A stretch of DNA of 64,000 nt from Sulfurimonas sp. (GTDB taxonomy: Bacteria; Campylobacterota; Campylobacteria; Campylobacterales; Sulfurimonadaceae): assembly GCF_026988655.1 (NCBI RefSeq), contig NZ_JALSKT010000083.1, forward strand, positions 1-64,000, in the 5' to 3' direction. The notes below the pieces were generated by a model. That model saw nothing but the letters and a program-made list of their open reading frames with translations, searched no databases and was not told the origin of the DNA. Position numbers and translations under genes: made by a program. This document shows, piece after piece, positions 58,765 through 64,000 of the stretch (position 1 is the stretch's first letter; each line of letters opens with the position of its first letter).

Positions 58765-59688
58765 TTGCAAAACATTCCACACATACCAGTGCTTTACAGA
58801 GAAGTTATAGAAACTTTTAAAGATATAGAAGATGGCATAATTATTGATTGTACAATGGGCTACGGTGGACACTCTTCAATGATTTTAGATGCAAACCCAA
58901 ATATCAAACTCATAGGCATTGATCAAGATCAGACTGCCATTGACTTCTCAAGGGAGCGCTTAGAAAAATATGGTGAGCGCGTAGAGATAAGAAAAGGGCG
59001 CTTTTCAAATGTCATCAAAGAGATTTTGAGTGAGGTAAACGCAGCTGAGATTAAAGGGATACTCGCAGACATAGGTGTTTCATCTTTGCAGCTTGACCAA
59101 AAAGAGAGAGGCTTCTCTTATGAGAGCGAAAACCTTGATATGCGTATGGATAAAGGTGCCTCTCTTAGTGCGTCAAATGTTGTAAACGAATATGCAAAGT
59201 CTGAGCTTGAAAACATACTATTAGAGTATGGTGAGCTAAGAAACTACAAAAAGATTGCAGATGTCATCGTTCAAAATCGTCCTTTTACTTCAGCAAAAGA
59301 ACTGAGTGAAGCAGTAAAGCCACATATGCCAAGAGGAAAGAAAATTCATCCTGCAACACTTTTAATGCAAGCCATACGCATAGAGGTCAATGATGAGCTA
59401 GGTGAATTAAAAACACTCTTGAAAAACATCGAAGAAGCAGAACTTCCAGAGGCGAGAGTTGCCATCATCTCTTTTCATTCACTTGAAGACCGTATAGTAA
59501 AAAAAGAGTTTGTACGCTGGTCGAAGTCATGTATCTGTCCTGCGGAAGCTTTTCGTTGCAGTTGTGGTAATGATCACCAGCTTGGAAAGATTTTGACTAG
59601 AAAACCAGTAATGGCTCAAGATGATGAGTTAAAAGAAAATGCAAGAAGTCGCAGTGCAAAAATGCGAGTATTTCAAATGGATAGATAA
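58765..59688 (+). CDS. rsmH: 16S rRNA (cytosine-1402-N4)-methyltransferase RsmH (MraW)
   Basis: SAM motif IIDCTMGYGGHSSMIL (about residues 26-41), the GILADIGVSSLQLDQKERGFS segment, and the C-terminal IISFHSLEDRIVKKEF and NARSRSAKMRV motifs. 307 residues. The start is TTG 58765, with AGGG 9 bp upstream; no other start fits the N-terminus. Followed with 1-bp overlap by an ftsL-like gene, a remnant of the dcw cluster order. Confidence 0.95.
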   Translation: MQNIPHIPVLYREVIETFKDIEDGIIIDCTMGYGGHSSMILDANPNIKLIGIDQDQTAIDFSRERLEKYGERVEIRKGRFSNVIKEILSEVNAAEIKGILADIGVSSLQLDQKERGFSYESENLDMRMDKGASLSASNVVNEYAKSELENILLEYGELRNYKKIADVIVQNRPFTSAKELSEAVKPHMPRGKKIHPATLLMQAIRIEVNDELGELKTLLKNIEEAELPEARVAIISFHSLEDRIVKKEFVRWSKSCICPAEAFRCSCGNDHQLGKILTRKPVMAQDDELKENARSRSAKMRVFQMDR

Positions 59689-59966
59689 TGAGTGAAAAAG
59701 ATGAACTTTTAGATGAGGTTGATGATCTTTTTAGAGCTAAACGCAGCTTAGATTTCAACTACTTTCTTTATGTACTTTTAACCTTAGTCTTTGTTGCTAT
59801 GTTTGCTTTTCCTAAGATTTATATTACAGAGCAAATTTACTTTAAAAGTAGGGATATCTCAAAATTAAAAGTAGAGTATGATACGCTTAAAGAAGAAAAT
59901 AAAATCATTAATGCTTCAGTAGAGTCGATAAAATTCAAAAACCAGATACTAGATACACTTTTTTAA
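59688..59966 (+). CDS. ftsL: FtsL-like division protein
   Basis: 92 residues: a short acidic cytoplasmic N-terminus, one membrane helix (about 26-43, YFLYVLLTLVFVAMFAFPK) and a periplasmic coiled coil (about 48-85, ISKLKVEYDTLKEENKIINAS). This topology and the position directly after rsmH fit FtsL, a bitopic divisome protein; sequence identity alone would not prove it. Confidence 0.75.
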   Translation: MSEKDELLDEVDDLFRAKRSLDFNYFLYVLLTLVFVAMFAFPKIYITEQIYFKSRDISKLKVEYDTLKEENKIINASVESIKFKNQILDTLF

Positions 59967-59981
59967 AATAAAGGAATACGT

Positions 59982-62900
59982 TTGATCCGTAAATTTATAC
60001 AGTTTGCTATAGAAAAACCACTTTTAAATCACATACTTCTTATATTTATCTTTATGCTTTCTATTTTTGCATATGTAAATATTCCAAAAGAGATATTTCC
60101 TCCTATGAATATGGATAAAATCACTATCAATGGTGCTTATGCGGGAACATCAGCTGACATCCTTGATAAGATGGTTGTTCAAAGTATTGAAGATGATTTA
60201 CAAAATATTGATGAACTTGAAGATATAAAAAGTAGCATTAAAAATGGCTCTTTTAATATAACGGCTGAGATTAAAACGGGTTCTGATAATATTCTTGTAC
60301 TTAATGATGTCAAGGATGTTGTCAGCGGGGTAAAAAAAGATCTGCCAGCAGATATGAATGAGCCTGTGGCTAAGATACAGACACATGCTTTTCCTCTTGT
60401 GCTTATCGCTCTCTCTGGTAATGTATCTAAGGCCGAACTTTTAGATAGAGCGGATGAGCTTAAAAGTGAGCTGAGTAAGTTTAAAGATTTGAGTGATATT
60501 ACTGTTCGCGGTGATGCAGAAGAAGAACTCTCTATAAAACTCAATCCTGAAAAAATACGAGCTTATGGACTCTCTGCCAAGCTTGTAGTAGCACAGATAA
60601 GTAAAATAAGTTCAATCTTCCCAATAGGGACGATAAAAGAAAAAGCAAATCATCTCTATATCTCAACCTACAATGGTGAAAAAACCAAAAAAGCCATAGA
60701 AAATACCACGATAGTTGTGGGTGATGTAAAGCTAAGGATAGGGGATGTCGCTGATGTTGCCTTTAAGCTGAGTGATGAGGTGGAACTCTCTCATTATAAT
60801 GGTGTACGTAATGTCTCTGTTAATGTGACTAAAAGTAAAGATGGCAATGCTATTGCTCTAGTTCGGGATATACGCAAGCTTTTAAAAGAGCAAAAGTTAA
60901 AACATCCCGAGCTCAATTATAATATCTACACAGATACTTCTATCTGGATTAAAAATCGTCTCAATGTTGTTTTCTCAAATATAGCTTTTGGACTTGCTCT
61001 TGTCTTTTTAGCAATGTTGATTTTTATAAACAAAGGTATTGCTTTTGTTGTGGCACTTGGTATTCCTGTGAGTTTTATGATAGGGCTTATAGCGACTGAA
61101 TTACTTGGTGACAGTTTAAATATGCTTTCTCTTTTGGGTGCGCTTATAGCCCTTGGAATGCTCGTGGATGAGGCCATAGTAGTCGCTGAAAATATCTACC
61201 GCCATCTTGAAGAGGGGATGGATAGAAAAGAGGCAGTGATAAATGGAGCGGCTGAGATGTTTCCTGCCGTCCTCACTGCTACATTGACGACAGTTTTTGC
61301 ATTTTTACCAATGCTTTTGATGACGGGTGAGATGGGAATGTTTATAAAAATTATTCCTATTATGATTACCGTTTTATTACTTTCCTCACTTTTTGAAGCT
61401 TTTTATTTTCTTCCTCTCCATGCGCATGACTTTTTAAAAGTCTCCAAAAGTGGAAGTTTTACAAAAAGATTTTGGGATAAAATGTACACTTGGTATAGTA
61501 AAGTTTTACATTTTGTTTTTAAAAGAAAGATTACTTCTTTACTTCTTATCGTTGTGAGTATTTTGGCACTTGAATTTGTTATGATTAAAAATGCTAAGTT
61601 TCAACTGTTTCCTGATTTTGATAACACTCAAATATATGTTTATGGAAAAGTGAACATCAACAATGAGCTTAGAGATACGGAAAAAATAGTCTCAGATCTT
61701 GAGGGTATCATCTTAAAAAATGTGGATAAAGAGAATGTATCATCTGTTACTTCTGTTATCGGTTTTAAAATGGACTCTAAAAACAGAGCCGAACTTGGCG
61801 AAAATATGTTTCACATTTTTGTTGATTTGCATGAGAGAGCACCTGTAAACTTATTTGATAAATATATCAGTCCTTATCTTTCTATAGAATACGACGCAAG
61901 TGTGCAAACAAGACAAGTAGATGCAAAAGATATAGCAAAAAACATCAAAGCAGAACTTGCAGCTATAAAAGAGCGTAAAGATAAAGAAGGGAAGCCTCTT
62001 TTTGAAGAACTTGTTGTCAAAGTTCCTGGAGCTGGTGTTGTAGCAAATGATGTTGAGATAGGACTAAGCTCTAAAGATGGCAAAGATGTTGTTCCTTATC
62101 TCAAATCTTTAGAAAAAGAGTTAGCAAAGATACAAGGTGTCTTTAACATTTCTGATGATGCGACTTTGGGTGAAAAAGAGCTCAAACTGCGAGTGAATAG
62201 CTACGGACAAGAGTTAGGGTTTAATGAAACAGATATTTCAAATGAACTCAGAGCCTATTATCTCAAAGGTGAATATGGAAAACTCTTTAATGACAAAGGT
62301 CTGATTCGTATCAGAATTGAAAGTGATTTGGATAAGAGCATTGATTCTATACAAAACATAGAACTCCAAGTACCTTCTTCAAACAAATATGTACAACTCA
62401 GAGATATTTGTGATTATAAATATATTCAAAGTTTTGTAACTTTAAAAAAAGAGGATGCAAAACGTGTGCGTAGTTTGTACGCTTCCATAGATAAAAAAGT
62501 CATCACTTCTTCAGAAGTAATGCAAAAGATTAGACCGTTTTTGAAAAAAGTAGAAGATGCAGGTATAAGTGTAGATATAAAAGGTGAAGAAAAAGAGAAC
62601 AATAAAAATAAAAAAGAGATGATGCAGTCTGGACTTATAGCAATATTTTTGATATTTATCACACTTGTTTGGCTGTTTGATTCTATCAAAAAATCACTTA
62701 TTGTTATTAGCACCATTCCTCTTGTTTTGCTTGGTGTTTATGTCGGGCACTGGTTGATGGGGCTCAACCTTACTATGCCGGGACTTATAGGTATCGTTGG
62801 ACTTGCGGGAGTTGTTGTCAATGATGGACTCATCATGGTGGACTTTATAAAAAATGCAAAAGATACAGAGGAGTTGATGCGTCGCGCAAAAACACGACTC

Positions 62901-63119
62901 AGACCTATCTTGCTGACATCATTGACAACTGTTCTTGGACTCTTGACACTGATATTTTTCGCCTCAGGTCAAGCAAAGATTCTCCAACCAATGGCAGTTT
63001 CACTTGGCTACGGAATAGCATGGGCAACAGTGCTTAACCTTATCTATGTACCACTTCTGTATGCCGTTATATATAGAATCAAAGTACCTAAAAATATACA
63101 AAACAAAATAGAAGGATAA
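59982..63119 (+). CDS. RND-superfamily transporter
   Basis: 1045 residues with the twelve-helix RND layout: helix 1 followed by a periplasmic porter domain (about 35-325), helices 2-6 (about 330-475), helix 7 (about 520), a second porter domain (545-875) and helices 8-12. The helix-4 proton-relay motif reads GMLVDEAIVVAENIYRHLEEG, Asp-Glu where drug pumps usually have Asp-Asp. Helix 10 has GLAGVVVNDGLIMVDF. Start TTG 59982 with AAAGGA upstream. No membrane-fusion or outer-membrane partner adjoins, so the substrate cannot be guessed. Confidence 0.88.
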   Translation: MIRKFIQFAIEKPLLNHILLIFIFMLSIFAYVNIPKEIFPPMNMDKITINGAYAGTSADILDKMVVQSIEDDLQNIDELEDIKSSIKNGSFNITAEIKTGSDNILVLNDVKDVVSGVKKDLPADMNEPVAKIQTHAFPLVLIALSGNVSKAELLDRADELKSELSKFKDLSDITVRGDAEEELSIKLNPEKIRAYGLSAKLVVAQISKISSIFPIGTIKEKANHLYISTYNGEKTKKAIENTTIVVGDVKLRIGDVADVAFKLSDEVELSHYNGVRNVSVNVTKSKDGNAIALVRDIRKLLKEQKLKHPELNYNIYTDTSIWIKNRLNVVFSNIAFGLALVFLAMLIFINKGIAFVVALGIPVSFMIGLIATELLGDSLNMLSLLGALIALGMLVDEAIVVAENIYRHLEEGMDRKEAVINGAAEMFPAVLTATLTTVFAFLPMLLMTGEMGMFIKIIPIMITVLLLSSLFEAFYFLPLHAHDFLKVSKSGSFTKRFWDKMYTWYSKVLHFVFKRKITSLLLIVVSILALEFVMIKNAKFQLFPDFDNTQIYVYGKVNINNELRDTEKIVSDLEGIILKNVDKENVSSVTSVIGFKMDSKNRAELGENMFHIFVDLHERAPVNLFDKYISPYLSIEYDASVQTRQVDAKDIAKNIKAELAAIKERKDKEGKPLFEELVVKVPGAGVVANDVEIGLSSKDGKDVVPYLKSLEKELAKIQGVFNISDDATLGEKELKLRVNSYGQELGFNETDISNELRAYYLKGEYGKLFNDKGLIRIRIESDLDKSIDSIQNIELQVPSSNKYVQLRDICDYKYIQSFVTLKKEDAKRVRSLYASIDKKVITSSEVMQKIRPFLKKVEDAGISVDIKGEEKENNKNKKEMMQSGLIAIFLIFITLVWLFDSIKKSLIVISTIPLVLLGVYVGHWLMGLNLTMPGLIGIVGLAGVVVNDGLIMVDFIKNAKDTEELMRRAKTRLRPILLTSLTTVLGLLTLIFFASGQAKILQPMAVSLGYGIAWATVLNLIYVPLLYAVIYRIKVPKNIQNKIEG

Positions 63120-63121
63120 AT

Positions 63122-63559
63122 ATGAATTTAGAAATAAGTCAAGCACAGTTTGGTGTAAGACCACCAGTACAAAAACCGATACCAGAATTTTTACTTGAAG
63201 TAGGAGAAGAGGGCATACGTGAACTTATCTCAAAACATTATGATGCGATAAAAAAAAGTGACATTGTGCATCTCTTTCCTTTAGATGAAGCTGAGTTTGA
63301 AAAAGCAAAAATAAACTCTGCAGATTTTTTCATACAAATATGTGGTGGACCAAAATACTTTAACACTAACAGAGGTGCGCCACAGATGGTTGGTCGTCAT
63401 GCACGATTTAGAATTGATGCAAAAGCAAGACTCACTTGGCTAGAGCTTTATAAGCCACTTTTACAAGAGCTTAAAGAACAAGGTGTAACTGAGACTTCTT
63501 TGAAGTCATTTTGGGGATATTTGGATATCTTTTCTATATGGATGATAAATACAAAATAA
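63122..63559 (+). CDS. Truncated haemoglobin (2/2 globin)
   Basis: 145 residues. The FFIQICGGPKYFNTNRGAPQMVGRHARFRID segment contains the proximal histidine (in GRHARF) of truncated globins, and LTWLELYKPLL supplies the conserved G-helix Trp region. A 25-residue N-terminal pre-A extension precedes the globin. It resembles proteins annotated as group II/III globins in Campylobacterota; C. jejuni Ctb and Cgb handle oxygen and NO. Two bases after the RND gene, so co-transcribed with it. Confidence 0.85.
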   Translation: MNLEISQAQFGVRPPVQKPIPEFLLEVGEEGIRELISKHYDAIKKSDIVHLFPLDEAEFEKAKINSADFFIQICGGPKYFNTNRGAPQMVGRHARFRIDAKARLTWLELYKPLLQELKEQGVTETSLKSFWGYLDIFSIWMINTK

Positions 63560-63582
63560 CAGCTGTATAATAAGCATTATAT

Positions 63583-63602
63583 AAGGAATCTCCTTGTATA
63601 AT
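63583..63602 (+). promoter_or_regulatory. Promoter of tRNA-CAT, next to a small hairpin
   Basis: TATAAT at 63597-63602 stands 21 bp before the tRNA. Just upstream AAGGA-ATC-TCCTT (63583-63595) can form a short hairpin, possibly ending the globin transcript. Confidence 0.5.
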
Positions 63603-63623
63603 TCCGACCTACCAACAAAAAGT

Positions 63624-63700
63624 GGGTTCTTAGCTCAGTTGGTTAGAGCTCTCGGCTCATAACCGAGCGGTCGAGTGTTCGAGTCACTCAGAACCCACCA
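63624..63700 (+). tRNA. tRNA-Met (CAT), elongator or tRNA-Ile2
   Basis: 77 nt with encoded CCA. Acceptor GGGTTCT/AGAACCC, anticodon stem CTCGG/CCGAG around CTCATAA giving CAT, T arm GAGTG-TTCGAGT-CACTC. The acceptor is fully paired at 1-72, so it is not an initiator. Whether it is elongator Met or the lysidine-modified Ile2 cannot be settled by eye. Confidence 0.9.
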
Positions 63701-63755
63701 CTTTTATACAACTATCGTTTTCTTTGTAAAATTTTCTACTAATAAAGGTGGAACC

Positions 63756-64000
63756 TTGCTATCAAAATCATTATTCTTAATAATACTTATAGCTTTTCAA
63801 GCACTTCATGCAGACTTGATTCTAACTACAAATAAAACTACAAAAACCATAAATGACTATACACTTATCACAAAAAAACCTGTAATGGGAGCCGTCATTG
63901 ATAATCTCGCAACAGATGCTATGATAGCTGCTTGGGGATTTACATATTGGGATTGGGGAAATAGGTCTTTGCATTCTAAAACAGAGCCATGGTTTGAAAA
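63756..64000 (+). CDS. Exported protein, 5' part only (DUF3943/DUF2279-like)
   Basis: A frame opens at TTG 63756 behind AAAGGTGGA and runs off the right edge. It begins with a signal peptide (SLFLIILIAFQALHA) and continues into IDNLATDAMIAAWGFTYWDWG and SKTEPWFE. The W-D-W-G then T-E-x-W-F pattern recalls the start of DUF3943/DUF2279-type outer-membrane-associated proteins, in which a DKxGH motif would follow outside the window. Function unknown. Confidence 0.6.
   Translation, partial: MLSKSLFLIILIAFQALHADLILTTNKTTKTINDYTLITKKPVMGAVIDNLATDAMIAAWGFTYWDWGNRSLHSKTEPWFE

Overview
The window is a contiguous stretch of an AT-rich chromosome from a free-living Campylobacterota (epsilonproteobacterium), most like Sulfurimonas or a close relative. 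This is judged from protein resemblance and gene order. The run rplU-rpmA-obgE-proB-fmt-birA-parA-parB-atpF'-F-H-A-G-D-C-tolQRAB-pal-cpoB-slyD-fabD-mtn-ttcA follows the order known from Campylobacter jejuni (about Cj0094-Cj0118). ileS-gatA-guaB and rluD-flpA-trmB-ftsE-ftsX-envC-like are two more blocks of Campylobacterota synteny. Multihaem cytochromes, siroheme genes, a truncated haemoglobin and a Crp/Fnr-controlled DUF2249/NnrS-like operon suggest a respiratory, probably nitrate- or sulfur-using lifestyle.

Layout. 1-6.1 kb: ribosomal proteins, Obg, proline and formyl-Met-tRNA genes, biotin ligase, ParAB. 6.2-12 kb: the ATP synthase operon without the a and c subunits. 12-17 kb: the Tol-Pal envelope system and SlyD. 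17-23.7 kb: a small AAA+/Fis-type protein, FabD, a nitrilase-like protein, MTA/SAH nucleosidase, TtcA-like protein, and on the minus strand RDD protein, GuaB and two unknowns. 23.7-24.0 kb: a 265-bp inverted-repeat element with a three-way-junction fold. 24-30.6 kb: gatA, a truncated TolC-family gene, a 36-residue membrane protein coupled to ileS, ileS, cinA. 30.6-31.2 kb: six tRNA genes. 31.3-33.5 kb: an accessory pair, a small membrane coiled-coil protein and a pentapeptide-repeat channel-like protein. 33.8-40.3 kb: a two-component-controlled cluster with a nine-haem lipoprotein and a porin. 40.3-47.7 kb: rodA and the flpA/ftsEX operon. 47.8-53 kb: thrC, proC, proA and unknowns. 52.5-57.5 kb: Crp/Fnr regulator, its putative target operon and siroheme genes. 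57.5-64 kb: a membrane REC-HPt protein, rsmH-ftsL, an RND pump, truncated haemoglobin, a CAT-anticodon tRNA and a cut-off exported protein.

The most unusual signal is at DNA level. The octamer AAACGCAG occurs at least 37 times (both strands, several codon frames, genes and spacers) where base composition predicts one or two. It is nearly always flanked by pyrimidines (YAAACGCAGY) and is absent from the ATP synthase/Tol block and from the accessory pair. It looks like an uptake-signal, Chi-like or other genome-wide marker word. Other points worth checking are a probable ATT start codon, a tRNA-Glu with C instead of the near-universal U33, a class-II-positioned FNR-type box, a tandem operator in front of the cytochrome operon, and several degenerate catalytic domains (EnvC-like LytM, HPt without His, sigma-54-type AAA+ without GAFTGA, TtcA without its full CxxC).
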